From Conoideocrella luteorostrata (Eukaryota > Ascomycota > Sordariomycetes > Hypocreales > Clavicipitaceae), in NCBI GenBank assembly GCA_032433595.1, contig JASWJB010000162.1, positions 1-64,000 on the forward strand: DNA of 64,000 nt, read 5' to 3'. Below the pieces are notes generated by a model, which saw only the letters and a list, made by a program, of their open reading frames with translations, was not told the DNA's origin and made no database searches. Below are positions 1-12,542 of the stretch, in pieces. The number at the start of each line of letters is the position of its first letter. The first letter of the stretch is position 1. Position numbers and translations under genes: made by a program.

Positions 1-433
1 GATTGTCCTTTTTTTTTTTTGTTTTTTTTTGGCCTCGTGAAGAAAAGTATATGTGAGGCGACTACTCCCTAGACTATCGCGCTTGATGAGCAGACTGCTT
101 ACCTCCCTCTATCATAGCAAATCCATCCGTCCAATCAGCTTACTCATCCACTTTCACACCTCAACCTGCGCTGTCACTCATCATACAACCAACTACCTAG
201 GGTAGTTTAGTTAACTAGCTAGCAGCTGGAAGAAAGCCGAGTTACCATCGTCCCCAAATCTCCGCTGCAGAAACCATCACGAAGCGACTCCTTTTCTTCA
301 GGGCCATTGCGGCCCCAAAATTGGGACTTGGTTTTCTAAAACTCTCCTAGTCCCCTCTTTTCTTACCTTTTCTTGCTCTGCCTCCTCGGAACCGAATTCT
401 ACGTTCTCACTTTCTTACCCGACGCATAACACT
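1..433. other. 5' region of the pantothenate synthetase gene
   Basis: No open frame of note. It begins with a T-rich tract (about 9-30) and the last 130 bases before the ATG are pyrimidine-rich, as is common for fungal promoters and leaders. No TATA box that I would defend. Confidence 0.5.
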
Positions 434-1561
434 ATGATGCAGTGTTTGGTAACCCGCCGGATGAGGGCACGTGCTGCCCCTCGGTGTGCTCCAATACCAG
501 ACATCTTCTCACGGGCACTCCGTACAGTCGTCGAGACTGTTCCCTCAACGCCAATCCGCCTGCTCCGGGCTGTTGATGATGTCCGAAAATGGAGGAAGCC
601 ACATGTGATTAACTATCGCAGCGTGGGGCTCGTCCCAACAATGGGAGCCTTGCATGAGGGCCATCTTGCGTTGATTCGCGCGGCAGCCAAGGAAAACCAT
701 CATGTTGTGGTGAGCATATACGTCAATCCAGCGCAGTTCGGTGTCAGCGAGGACCTAGCTTCGTATCCCGTGACGTGGGACACCGACACGGCCGCCCTGG
801 CTAAGCTGGATCGCGAACTCGCTAATGATGGAGGTAACCTGGGTCGCATATCGGCCATCTTCGCGCCCACCACGCCAGACATGTACCCCTCTGGGTTTCC
901 CGGGCAGGCCATCGACAGCAAGGGCAGCTTCGTGACCATCACCCCTGTGGCGGAGGTGCTCGAGGGAGCCAGCAGGCCTACCTTTTTTCGCGGCGTTGCC
1001 ACCGTCTGCATGAAACTCTTCAATATTGTCCAGCCGGAGCGCGTGTACTTTGGCCAGAAGGATGTTCAGCAAACAGTCATTATTCGCCGAATGGTGAAGG
1101 ATCTTATGATCCCTACCGAGGTCGTCATCTGTCCCACAGAGCGTGAGCATGACGGCCTGGCCATGGCCTCTCGCAATGTCTATCTCGGCGTTCGTCGTCG
1201 CCAGGTCGGCCTTGTTCTGAACTCGGCTCTGCGTGCTGCTCAAAGTGCCTATCGCGGAGGGGAGACGGACCGTGCTGCTATCCTGGGCGCTGCACATAAT
1301 GTGTGCGACATTACGATGCGGGCGCAGATGGCACTGAAGCCTTCGGAACGAGCGCTCTTTGAAATCGACTACATCTCACTTGCGGATCCTGATTCGCTGC
1401 AGGAGCTGGACACGGTCGATTTGAGTAAAGGTGCGGTGTTGAGCGGCGCCGTCAAGATGTTCCCTGTGGAGGAGCCACAGGAAGGGGAGGACCTTGGACA
1501 TTCGGGCGGACCTGCTGTCAGGCTGATTGACAATATTCCCCTGCCGCCTAAACCTGCATGA
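434..1561 (+). CDS. PAN6: pantothenate synthetase (pantoate--beta-alanine ligase)
   Basis: This enzyme joins pantoate and beta-alanine with ATP to give pantothenate, the coenzyme A precursor. The 375-residue single-exon product carries the family landmarks: a HIGH-type nucleotide-binding segment PTMGALHEGH (residues 68-77), the GQKD...RRMVKDL block (about 206-225) and a KMSKS-like MASRNVYL segment (about 244-251). Bacterial PanC is about 280 residues. The extra length comes from a roughly 40-residue N-terminal extension, an internal insertion around 130-160 and a C-terminal tail. The first 30 residues are rich in Arg and Ala with one acidic residue, so mitochondrial import is possible, but this is inference. 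Two consecutive ATGs start the frame; the first is used here. The gene converges on the acyltransferase gene, with 235 bases between the stop codons. No intron is needed. Confidence 0.95.
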   Translation: MMQCLVTRRMRARAAPRCAPIPDIFSRALRTVVETVPSTPIRLLRAVDDVRKWRKPHVINYRSVGLVPTMGALHEGHLALIRAAAKENHHVVVSIYVNPAQFGVSEDLASYPVTWDTDTAALAKLDRELANDGGNLGRISAIFAPTTPDMYPSGFPGQAIDSKGSFVTITPVAEVLEGASRPTFFRGVATVCMKLFNIVQPERVYFGQKDVQQTVIIRRMVKDLMIPTEVVICPTEREHDGLAMASRNVYLGVRRRQVGLVLNSALRAAQSAYRGGETDRAAILGAAHNVCDITMRAQMALKPSERALFEIDYISLADPDSLQELDTVDLSKGAVLSGAVKMFPVEEPQEGEDLGHSGGPAVRLIDNIPLPPKPA

Positions 1562-1796
1562 TGAGTGTGAAACGAAGAGGTGTGAAATGATACGTGTTTG
1601 GGGAAATTCTACGACTTATTAGAGTTTGAGTGTAATATTTTTGCATTTACGCCTCGAGACGCTCAGGAAGAACCCACGACCATTGCATAACAACGGAAAT
1701 GTTGTCTTGGTGCCTTGCCAAAGAGGCGTTCAGAACTTGACGGGTATATATAAAGTTTTACCATTTGTACAATAACATATACAGCGCTATTACATG

Positions 1797-4451
1797 TTAC
1801 AAATGAGCCCTCTGACTGCGCTTCTTCTTCTTCCGGCGCACCTCCCTCTTATGTGCCTCCTGGTCTTCAAGACTGAGCCGGCTTGGAACCTTGTTTTTGC
1901 TAGACTTCTCGCTTTCCATCGCCTCCGCATACAGCTTGGCTCCCAGCTCGTCTGTCAGTCGCAGCACGCGGACGCTAACGGTGGCTCCATCACGTCTGTT
2001 CTTGCCCTCACGTCTCGACCGCGCAATCTTTTCCGTGAAATCCCAGAGTTTGCCTTCAGCAAGTAGCGCGCCAGTTTCAGGATCCCGAGATGGTCGCCAT
2101 TCTGAATCCAGCTGCAGCCGAGGTGGAATCTTGGGGTCTTTTGATTTGACTACGTGAACAATCTGATCTTCCTCGAATCGAGTATATGAATTTTTGAGGG
2201 TTTCTTTGTTGACGGCCTCGAAGTATGACAAATCTCCTTGGTGATATAGCGTTTTGCCCAGCTGCAGCAAATGTCAGTATTACTCTTGACAATGGGGTTG
2301 GACATAACCTCCGGGGGAAAGGGGTGGAAGGGGGGTTAATTCACTAACCAACTGGGCGCTGTTTTGTGCTTTGTTCTGTTCTATCCAGATGTCTCCATTG
2401 ACGCCAGGTGGCGGTGACAGTCCCATCAGAGACACTGCTGCTAGCCAACTAGCCTCTATAAACGGCCAGATCAAGAAGCAGTAAAAATCATAGTTCTCGC
2501 GGCCAGCCTTACGCTCCTCTGCAGATAAACCAACAGTGGTAACTTTGCCATCTTCATCACGATCAAGTCGAACAATATGGTCGGCCTCCAGACCTCGCAG
2601 AGTATTATCCAAATTGGTGACAAGACCTGCTGATCCAAAAATGAACTCCCCACGAAACAACGAAGACAAGAAGAGTACCTGATCCTTGAGATCGTCATAT
2701 GTTATATCTTGCATGGCAGGCCCTCCGCCGCGTTTCACCCGTGTGTACATTGCCGCGCTTACCAGAGCTTCATAAATGAACAGATGGATTGTCATGTTCC
2801 GATAGAAGGATAACTGGAAACGATCGACTGCATAAAACGTTGGCTCTGCCAAGCTATCGACAACACCAACGAGATCCTTTCCGAGAACTTCTAATCCACG
2901 ATTGATGATTTCTGACGTAGACACGCTACCGAAATGTGCGACACGGCCACCTTTGGCTCGAATCCGAGCGGTGAGCCACTCAACTCGACGGATAAGTTCT
3001 TGTAGACCAACGCCTCGTCCACGGAGAGTGAGAAGAACGGTTCCAATCAGAGCAGTAGGCATAACGACGGACACGGCGTTAATATCGCCGAGGACTTTAT
3101 AACCCATGGTTCTTAGTATCTTCCCCCGCGCAGCCTTCACCTCCGGGTTCCGATGGTCGGTGTCCAAGCCTGGAGGAATGGAAGGAAGTCGCGACAACTG
3201 TTCATCGACAAACTTGCGTAGGCTCCATGGCTCGTGGAACCTTACGTCAACTCTGCCCAATTTCAATGAGAGGACAGATGATCCTCCAGAGACGAAGTCT
3301 GCCAGATTCTCTTTCTTTTTTGGGACACCAAGTAATTCGGTAACGTAACCCTCAGTTTCGATTACTTTGTCGTACTGAGTGCTGACAGGGCAAACGATGG
3401 CATCATCAACACGCCCCGAGAGAATACTATCGAGAATGAAACTCAGAATTCCAAACTTTGGTGGTAGAAGTTTTCCAGTTCGAGATCGGCCGCCTTCGAT
3501 GAAGCACTCAAAGTTGTATCCTTCCTGTAGTAAGGTGTCGATGTAACTTTGCACAAGAGTTGAATACAGCGCATCATCACCAAAAGACCGTCTGATCCAC
3601 ATGGCACCAGCATGCTGCAAGAAGCTGCCTACAAGGGGAAAGTTCAAGTTGTCTCCGGCCACGACAACTGGCAGAGTAAGGCCGAGGCGATAACATATGA
3701 GCTGTAATGAGACATAATCGACGTGAGATCGATGACTTGGCAAGAAAATGATGCTTTGCTTCTTCTTGGCAGCGGCGTCTGCAACTTTTCGCAATCGCAA
3801 AACCTCCTCACTAGACACATGGATTCCTTGGTGATATGCCCGGGTCAGCAATTGTGTAACCATGTAATATGCTCCCCGGATGAAAGTCTTGCTTTCCATT
3901 TTGCAGATCATGTCGTCCGTCATCTTGTCAGCAACTTCTTGCAGTCCACCTTCCAGGGCATTCCGTCTTTGCGCACATTTCATAGCAAATTCCTTGTCGT
4001 CTTTGTTGATAAGACCCTCTTTTACTTCGACAGCGACCCTATTTTCAGCTAGCTCTGTAATGCGTTTCTGAAGAAGTGGTGCTGAGAGGACCATTGATTT
4101 CATATTTTCCGAAAAACCAGAGTAGAAGACAGGTTGGCCGATAGCGTTGTCATACGCACGCCAACCCTGCCCGGAGACATATAAGGAGACTTCTCGAAGA
4201 AACCTGTTGGAACGATTAGCGAGCAAGGCTCCAGACAGCACGCAAAAGCGTTATTTTTGATGATGTCTCACTTACTGTAGGGGTTCGGTTCGGAATGAAG
4301 CAAACTGGTTCATGAGTGCCTCTTCCTTGCCCTCTAGGCTGCCCTCCGGCTCTACATAGCCGCTCGGTTGTAGGGTAATCTCATCGCCGAGAATCTGGAG
4401 ATCGGGGGCAGAATTGCCGCTTGCCTCAGCGGTCTCGTCGTTGGGTGCCAT
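1797..4451 (-). CDS. GNPAT/PlsB-type glycerol-3-phosphate (or dihydroxyacetone-phosphate) acyltransferase
   Basis: Three exons on the minus strand: 4451-4276, 4203-2349 and 2261-1797. The introns are 72 nt (donor GTAAGT) and 87 nt (donor GTTAGT), and phase is kept throughout, giving 831 residues. The product acylates the sn-1 position of glycerol-3-phosphate or dihydroxyacetone phosphate, the first step of glycerolipid or ether-lipid synthesis. Acyltransferase motif I reads HRSHVDY (around residue 214; catalytic His and Asp) and the substrate-binding motif is FIEGGRSRTG (around 293). This pattern is nearer to PlsB and animal GNPAT than to yeast Sct1/Gpt2. The tail is strongly basic (KKKKRSQ) and ends Ala-His-Leu, which fits the PTS1 peroxisomal consensus; human GNPAT is peroxisomal and ends Ala-Lys-Leu. 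Which acceptor substrate is used cannot be read from sequence. It is divergent from POP4, 635 bases away. Confidence 0.88.
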
Positions 4452-5086
4452 GGGGGCAAGTAGTTGGCAGTGGAGGTGCGAAGATTGTTGCAGTCACCGT
4501 GTTGCTCGCCCGGCGAAAATTGATCCAGATGTCGGGGCTACGAGTACTTAGGGCATCAGCGAGACGATCAATTAACCAGCTCAACCAGTGACAGCATCCC
4601 CAACAAATTCGATACACAGCACTGGAAGCATTCAGAAATGGAGTTAACAGGCTTGACATCAGCAGCAGAAGAGCGGGCGACCAGGGTAATACTGTGTGGG
4701 GTTGGAGGCTGATTGCACGGCCAGCCGAGGGAGTGACAGCATGTGAACCGATTGGCGGTATGCCCGGGCGTTTTGACGCACCCTTTTCGTTCAGATTTGT
4801 GTGAGAGCTTGGGCCGAGTGGCGCGAGCCTGAACCCGGGGCCAGAGCTGGAGCTGGCAGATAGCCCAGGCATGTGTGGTCCGTCCGTCAATCGATAAAGG
4901 CCATTCCATGCATGGGAATTTTTAGCCTCCAACACCAGCCGGCATGTTCGCACTACTACACCGTACGTAAACTCGCATCACGCCGAGGCTAACGTAACTG
5001 GCTCTCATCACTCAACAAATATCAGACGAGCTCCGAGGCCGCCCGGCTATGCCTGAGCATTGTCAGATTTTCCACGGGCCGGCAAC
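4452..5086. other. divergent intergenic region between acyltransferase and POP4
   Basis: Shared upstream region of two genes transcribed away from each other. Overlapping minus-strand frames of 175 and 113 residues cross it, but they lack recognisable protein features and overlap the acyltransferase start, so I do not call them. No clear regulatory motif seen. Confidence 0.5.
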
Positions 5087-5767
5087 ATGACAAGTTCAAC
5101 ACCGCACCAGATCATCCAGGATCTGCTGGCAAGAGCTCATCCCGCCGACAGCGTCAATCGCATCTACAGCGAAAAGATCCAACACCGTACGTTACATCTC
5201 AGACCGTCCTCTCCGTCGCCTGCGGCACTCAATGCCCGGGCTGCTCGAAGAAAGGGTCGAGAAGAACGAAAAGCACGGTCCAAGGTTCGCCCCAAACCAC
5301 TGTCATCTCGCGAGCGTCGAAAGCTTGGACTGTACGACATTCCAAAAAAAGGGCAAAAATATGAGATATATAAACCTCTCTACGAATTGTGGCAAGGATA
5401 TGCGAGAGAAGTTCTTGGAAACGACCTTTGCCGGGGTGGCCCTGAAGCTGCTGCGAAGTTGGCTAGCGCTGAACTCCATGGTGCTCAAGCCGAAGTTGTT
5501 AGAAGTCGCTGCACCGGGCGCATAGGCATTAAGGGTATAATCGTACGGGATCGCAAGTTTGTCGTTGAGATAATCACCGAAAAGAGAGGCCTCAAGATTG
5601 TGCCCAAGGAAGGGACAACATTCCGCATCGAGATCATTCCCGGAGAAGAACAGGCCGGGCCAAAGTCAAAGCCCTTTATCTTCGAGGTCCTCGGCGATCA
5701 ATTCATGCTTCGCTCTGCGGACCGAGCGAATCGCAAGTTCAAGCAACACTTTCTACTCAATATATGA
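5087..5767 (+). CDS. POP4: RNase P/MRP protein subunit Pop4 (Rpp29)
   Basis: Pop4/Rpp29 is a core protein of the nuclear RNase P and RNase MRP ribonucleoproteins, which cut the 5' leader from tRNA precursors and process rRNA precursors. The product is 226 residues from the first ATG of the open frame; the frame is open a few codons upstream, but only from a TTG. The N-terminal half is Arg/Lys-rich (RRKGREERKAR), as expected for RNA binding. The C-terminal half, from YEIYKPLYELWQGY onward, has the Sm-like beta-barrel of the family: SAELHGAQAEVVRSRC, then GIKGIIVRDRKFVVEI, then a block beginning KIVPKEGTTFRIEI. The length agrees with fungal and animal homologues. Single exon. The next gene downstream starts 2 kb away. 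Confidence 0.9.
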   Translation: MTSSTPHQIIQDLLARAHPADSVNRIYSEKIQHRTLHLRPSSPSPAALNARAARRKGREERKARSKVRPKPLSSRERRKLGLYDIPKKGQKYEIYKPLYELWQGYAREVLGNDLCRGGPEAAAKLASAELHGAQAEVVRSRCTGRIGIKGIIVRDRKFVVEIITEKRGLKIVPKEGTTFRIEIIPGEEQAGPKSKPFIFEVLGDQFMLRSADRANRKFKQHFLLNI

Positions 5768-7785
5768 GTGTCATTCTCCATGGCAACGAGACACATTTCT
5801 TCATGGCCGAAAAGTACCGGCAATGGTGTTGATGAACCACGGATCGAAAGTTGTCACCACTCTACTCGACGGTATGAGTTTTGAGGCCACCCGTCTCGTA
5901 ACTTTACAATCTATTTCAGCAGCGGCATTGCGGCTCTGAACCGAACTCTGTCGACGACACCCGTCTGACTCACTGCGTCACACGACGCAAATTCATCGTT
6001 GTGAATATCGAAGCGTTGGTCAATGTTCTCCGGCAGGTTATAGCCGGGATTTATACTCTATAGTTACGTATTGAGACGAGTCTGTAAGTTCGGGGGAACA
6101 GACACCCTATTTCGCTAAGTTTTTGAGCTGCCACCCTTACTCTCTCAAGCTCACATATTGACCTTCGCTCAAAACTCCACCACAGGTTACACAACTATGT
6201 AATTGAGTGGCACAAATGTGCAGTTTTATGGGGTCTCATGCAATAGAATTGCTTCTAATATCATTGGATTAATTCTATTCACGATCAAAATGTTCGAACT
6301 GTCGTTTGCATAATCGTGTGGGGTCTTGGACTTGAATGATTCTTATTGGCTCCTTTGACCTCTCGGCTGGCAAGTACGACATGAACACAACCAGCGTCAT
6401 GGCGCTAGCGTCTCTTCGAATGCTGCATAACTTCGAGACACAAGCGTCGCGGTCAAAGGTAGTGAATAATAATGGAGGAGAATACTCTGATTTCGTTGTT
6501 CCTGGGCCTCCAAATGCGGTGGCATGTTAATCTATTTATCACGGCATGAAACGAGCTAGCATAATATTCTATCTGATAGCTTTTCACTGCTCCCACATAA
6601 TGCTAGTGTCCTACGATAAATGGCTATTGCATTTGAAAAAAAGAGAGAATTTCTCTTTTCCCTCTTGTGTCGAGCATCGAGGTCTATCATCCCACACATG
6701 GCTGTGTTAATAATCCCTTGCCTTGTCACAATACTCTTCTTGATATCCCATTAGTGGGATTTTTGAAACCTCTGTCAAACAGCGTATATACGGAGTACAT
6801 TTTCCAGGTTGCATATATACGTGGCAGCGTGCCACGTATGTTCAGTGCATCGAGTCTATGATCAAGCCACAGCAGGCGAAATCGCTGCAATTGTAACTGC
6901 AGACAAGACAGTATTCTGTTGATACCTGTCAGTCGTGTTTCGTGGTCATGCACGAGCTTGATAATTGAATATTGTAGTACTAAAACTTGGTTATCACCTC
7001 AGTTTTTGGACGTGTGACGCGCATATTTTATTGAGCGTGAGGAACAGCGAATTGGGCACTTCACCGCCCACAGTTGTAATAGCCGAGGTGCAAAGCCTCA
7101 GCTCGCCATGATAGAGGCATAGCCAATTGACTCATAATGGGATGGCCATATGGTTTACTATTTGTTTGATGCAATCTATAGAACGATTGACTGTAATAAT
7201 AATGCTGCTTAGGCGTGGAAGCTGGGCCATCTCCGTCTGTACATTTTGATATGCCATCGAGAGGTCTGGACGTCGACAGGTCTCCACGTTTGGGTACAGC
7301 CCTCACGAAGCGGCAACGGTTAAAACTCGGGCCCGCCCGCTTCCGGCCTAGCATGGCGCGCTTCACGAATCTTAGCCACTCAAAGTGCATGCCCATCCCG
7401 GGAGCCTGCGTCAACGCAACGGACTAGGCGAAGCTGCTGCAACTACGGAATCCAAATTTGCCTTTTGCCAGACCTCAGGTTTTTCCACCTACTAGCACAG
7501 CTTCACTTAGCTTTGCCGCAACTTCAACCAACTTCGCGCCCTGTATACCATACGTTACTTCATCAGCCCTGTGCACGTACTCTTGCATTGCCTCATTGCT
7601 ACCGAAAGCATATTTTGCATCTAATTAGTCTTGTACATTCACTTTTAACACCTACCCTGACAGCCAACCCGCTTTCTCCCACGTTCGCCCTTTTTTGCCC
7701 TTCCGTCCCATCACAAACGCGGACGAAAGAAGCCATTCGTGAACCGCGACGCACTGCCGTATCATACCTGTGGGGGAAGACCAAC
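5768..7785. other. 2-kb intergenic region, POP4 to GYF gene
   Basis: No convincing gene. Small frames (60-120 codons) on both strands lack homology signals or coding texture. A perfect inverted repeat with 10-bp arms (6817-6826 and 6830-6839, ATACGTGGCA) and one TACGGAGTA word (6789) are present. Bases 7430-7785 are pyrimidine-rich and probably hold the promoter and leader of the GYF gene. Confidence 0.5.
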
Positions 7786-10700
7786 ATGCCATCTAATCTA
7801 CCCTCGAGCTTTGCCTCGGCTGCAGCTGGACAGAATGCGAATCGAGATTCGAGAGGTGGTAGAGGAGATGGGAGGGGAGCTACTGGAGGCGACTGGTAAG
7901 TTTTGACATCTGTTTCTTTATTATTTCGATTCGCCATCTTTTGCAGCATGTCTGGTCTCCGTTGTATATATGGAAGTGACGATACATCAAAAACTCTTAC
8001 CCAATGCATTCGGGCACGTGAAGTGGCTTGTTTTGGTTGCTTTCTCGTTCACTTCATTCTCTGAAGGAAGTTGCCTCGCGACAGCTGTAATGGGCACGTG
8101 TGGTCAAGTTGGGAAGCATCCGATGCCCGGCCAGTCACCAGCATCGCCTTGCTCAAATATAATCAGAGTTGGAACAGCCTGTGAACAAGTCTTGTCGATA
8201 ACTAACATATCCAAAGGTCTCGCAGAGACGGCAGATCCGCTAATGGCACCCTTACTCTCCGACGCTCCTCGACAACCCCCATCGGTCAACCATTACACTC
8301 CGCCCCTTCCATTGACAATGCTGTTCAGCATCCGGCGGCAGTTGAAGCAACGTCCGCACAGCCCTCAAGTTATGACTACGGCGCTATACGGTACTCTAAA
8401 GAAGATCTTTTGGGAGTGTTTCGGTCGCAAAATGCCGGTGACGATCCATCGCGTTTGTTCATATCAGGTTGGGATCCTTCTCAGGTTAACGGCGGTAGTG
8501 TGCGGGGCTGGGGAAAGGCAAACGACACTTGCGTTCCCCAGGAGCCTGGAGCCTGTTGGGACCAGCAAGGAGACACCACGCCCATTGGCTTGCACGGCTT
8601 GTCTGCCGACGAGAAGGAGGTGAGTCCCGAGTTCCCAAATCAAATCCTAGATTATAACTAGAGCACTTCATGATAACACAATTTGTGTCCCGCAGGCATT
8701 TACTACGGAAATCAACTCGCCCCTGAAACCCCCAACTCAGAGTAAAGAAGGGCATCAGGGAAATGTCAATGGCCGGAAGACTTCTGTCTCTCAAGGTTCA
8801 GGGAATGGATTTGGTGTCATTTCCCCTTCATCCGTTACTCGACCAGGGACACGACGACGGGAAACTCTTGAGTCGAATCCTTTCAGCGGCGGTCTCACGT
8901 CACCTACCACGACTGGTCGCTTTTCTCGAGAAGATTCCTCGCCTTGGACCCAGCGAAGGGGCAATGATCTGAGAGAATCAGAACCAGATGATGCTGACGC
9001 TGATGCTGATACAAGCGTTCAAGAGGTTCCAAGTAAGGTACCCTTCGGCAACTTGATACGTTCCAACACGGCTGGCAGCACATCCATGTCCTCGATGTGG
9101 CCCCCCTCCAACCCGCCAACCCCTGGTGGTGGTAGTAGCGGCTTTGGCAATTTTGCAATGCCATCTACGCCGACAGTTGGCGAAAAGAGAGTCGGCAGCG
9201 GCGCACCCTCCGGAAGCGGCAGTCGCTTGGCTCACCTAATTCCCAAGGATGTAATCGATAACAGTGGCACTGGACAGAATGCCTCATCACAACAATCCTG
9301 GCGCACAAGGCCTCGTACTGATACTGACCCATTCGGCGAAGACGAACTATCAGGTAGTGCTGTGCTTGGCGGAGCACAAGATTCCAGCTCAAAAGGACAA
9401 TTACATGCTACTCGCGTAGGCATCCTGGGTACTCCAGTAAAAGGGTCGGCGAGTGAGTTCGGCATGTCAGGTCTGAATATTGGTGTTCAATCTGGCGACA
9501 TTGGGCCGACAAGTCCTGCGGAGACAAACCCATATCGAAGCCCACATGCCGAGCGCCATGAAAATGATGAACCGGAAGCTGGTACGGGAGATGCGTCGCT
9601 TATCATGGGACACAGCGAGCCTCCTGCCAACTTCGGCTCCATTTCACGGGGTTTCGGCGCTCCAGTCTTCGAGGGAAGTGACCGAAGTCAGACATCCAGC
9701 GTGGGCGCCAAAGCTTATCCTCTCGGAGGCCTGTCGGGGTGGCCTGCTCCAACTGTGCCATCTACGGGTACGCCGGATCGCGATCGACCAAATTTTGGCA
9801 ACGCTTTCGGCAGCTCCTTGTTCAGCCCCATGGGTGACCTTCAATCACCAGGTCTATCTAATCTTGGCAACGTTTTCGGGCCCAGTAGTGCTAGTATTGG
9901 TACTGGAAGTATTGGTCGCGGCAGCAAACTGGGTTCTCTTTTCCCACCGGCCATGCAGGCCCAAATGCAAGGACATGATCATGAACAGGGTATGAGTGAT
10001 CCGCTTCAGGGTCATCAGCTTGGTGCCATCGGCCGAGGAAACTTACCCGGCCCTGCGCGGGAAACCAGTAGCCCTATGCGATCCAGTCGCGGCGTCTTCG
10101 AGGAACTCTTTCCTTCCAGCGAGGTGGGACGATCTCATACCGCTTTCAGTGCCTCTGAAGGCCATCAACAAGGCAGCTCGGGAGGACCGCTGTCGTTCAC
10201 TCCCGTCACTGGCGGATTGCCTTTCAGCGGTGGTCAGGGCGGTGGTGCAGAACTTCCTGGTCAGGTTAGACAAATGGTTATGCCAGACCGAATGAGATGG
10301 GTGTACCTTGATCCCCAAGGACAAGTTCAAGGGCCATTCACTGGTTTGGAAATGAACGACTGGTACAAAGCGAATTTCTTCACCCCTGACTTACGTGTCA
10401 AGAAGGTGGAGGATCCAGAGTTTGAGCCTCTAGGTCAGCTCATCCGTCGCATTGGGAACTCGCGTGAGCCATTCTTAGTGCCTCAAATCGGGATCCCACA
10501 CGGACCTGCTCCTCAAGGCGGGCCATTCAATCCATCCACCGGTGGTGGTGTTGTCCCGCCGCTAAGCGGAGTGTTTCCAAGCTTTGGAAGGACATTGACT
10601 GCGGACGAACAAAACAACCTCGAGCGAAGGAAGCAAGAGGAGCAGTACATGATGGCTCAGCAACGCGAATACATGTTGCGCCAGCAAACCATGCCCAAGT

Positions 10701-12542
10701 TCCCAATGCCTGGACCTGGGCTTCAGCATCACTCCAGTGCCCAAAGCCTGCAAAGCCAGCCGAGCTTTGGCAGTATGACGTCCCCTATCGGCGCACCTCC
10801 CCAGCAACAGCCGGTTGGGGCAGTTGCAGCGCAGCCTGGCGCCTTCACGGAAACTCAAGCCTCTGGTAGAGGCAGTGCGGGAAACGGGGAGCAATTCAGA
10901 CCAAATGAGATATCGGGGTTATCCGCAGTTGAACGCGATATCCTCGCGTCATTTCACGGCGAGGCAATTGACAAGCAGCAGCAAGCTACCGAAGCTGGGT
11001 TCAGATCGGATCTACCAAGCACTGAACAGCTGCCGGAGGATCGGGAAGGTTTTCGGGACCGTCTAAAAGAGTTTGAGAAATATCGTGAAGAGCACGAGGC
11101 AAACCAGTCGACTGAGATGCCGGGTGATGACGAAGCTGAACCTATAATGGCAGGTGTCGGCGGTTCCGCCGTCCAGCGTCCTAATAAAACTGGCAGATCT
11201 AAAAAGAGAGCTTCTGAGGATATTACTCTGTCTCTCACGCAACAGGTGCAGAAGGCTCAGGCGGCTGCCGCTACCATGTATCCAGTTGAACCCGACATGC
11301 CAATGCCGTTCCCTCCTCCATCGTCGGGCACTCCTCTGCCCGCGCCTACTGCTCAGCGAGCACGATCCAACCTCCCGGAGCAATATAGTCGGTCCCAAAC
11401 AGGCACACCTGAGGCAGCCCAACCACCTCCTCTGGCCCCTTGGGCCAAGGACCCTGGTGCAGAGGGACAGAAGGGACCAAGCCTTAAAGAGATACAAGAA
11501 GCTGAAGCTCGCAAAGCAGCTAAAGCCGAAGAAGCTGCTGCTGCAACCCGTAAGGCTGTCATGGAACAGGAAGCTGCTGTGATGAGGGAGAAGGAGAAGC
11601 AAGCTGCCGCTGCCGCCGCCGCAGGTCTCCCAGCCACTAGCACTTGGGGTCACGGCTCACCTGCCTCTGCTGCTAGTCCTTGGATTAGGCCTGGACCTAC
11701 CAAGGGAACCCCATCTGGACCCGTGAGTACGTCACCAGCGAGTAGTAAAAAGACCTTAGCAGAAATTCAGCGGGAGGAGGAGTTTCGCAAACAAAAGGCT
11801 AAAGACGTGGCAACTCATTCCGGAGCATCAGTCGCTGTCTCCAAAAGCTACGCAAATCTTGCTAGCAAACCAAACTCAGTACTTACTGCTGGGGGTTCGC
11901 AACCTGTCGCACCGCCTGGGGTTGGCTGGGCTACTGTAGGCGCCGGTGGAAAGGTTAAAGTCCCAACCACGCCTGCCTCTCAAGGTCAACGATCTCTGAG
12001 CTCGAATAACATCAAGGCTCCTATCGGAGCTCCGGCTCGACCAGTCAGCAAGCCCGCGTCAGCTAGTATTATTCCTGTTAGTAAGCCAGACACGGGCAAT
12101 GTCGCTATGGACGAGTTCAACAAATGGACCCAGCGAGAGCTTTCGCGTGGTATCACCTCCGACAGTAAGCGCTAATATCACTATTCTTTCACTTTAATTA
12201 TATTGCAATTACTAAACACCTCCAGCAGTCTCATCCTTCCAAGCTACGTTAGATGTGCTTCCTCTGGATACAAGCATCATTGCTGATGCTGTGTATGCTA
12301 GCTCAACAACAATGGACGGCCGTCACTTTGCTGCCGAATATGTTCGACGAAAGAAGCTGGCCGAGAAAGGGATTGCTGAGAAGCAGCCTTCAGCAGATAC
12401 TAGTAAGACAGCTGCGGCCGGAGGTGGTTGGAGCGAAGTTGCGAAGCGAAGTGGAAGCACTCAGTCAAAGGAGAGCGAAAGCGGAAGTATTCAGGGTTCG
12501 GGCTTCAAGGTTGTTCCAAGCCGTAAGAAGGGCAAGAAGTAG
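7786..12542 (+). CDS. GYF-domain protein (Smy2/Syh1/GIGYF-like)
   Basis: Four exons, 7786-7895, 8217-8619, 8696-12164 and 12226-12542, give 1432 residues. Introns are 321, 76 and 61 nt with GTAAGT, GTGAGT and GTAAGC donors, and phase holds at all three junctions. The GYF domain is at about residues 704-770 (MRWVYLDPQGQVQGPF, then EMNDWYKANFF); it binds proline-rich peptides. Yeast Smy2/Syh1 and human GIGYF2 act in ER-Golgi traffic and in translational repression or mRNA decay through eIF4E2. The rest is low-complexity Ser/Gly/Pro sequence with an Ala/Glu/Lys-rich coiled-coil-like stretch near 1100-1150 and a conserved-looking C-terminal block (GGGWSEVAKR, then FKVVPSRKKGKK). The start MPSNLPSSFASAAAGQN looks typical for filamentous fungal members. 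The first intron, near codon 37, is unusually long. Confidence 0.88.

Noticed and set aside
4426..4953. 175-codon minus-strand frame overlapping the acyltransferase start
   Set aside because: The first exon of the acyltransferase uses another frame and is confirmed by phase; this frame has no features.
11063..11653. 196-codon minus-strand frame inside the GYF gene
   Set aside because: Antisense shadow of the Ala/Glu/Lys-rich coding region.
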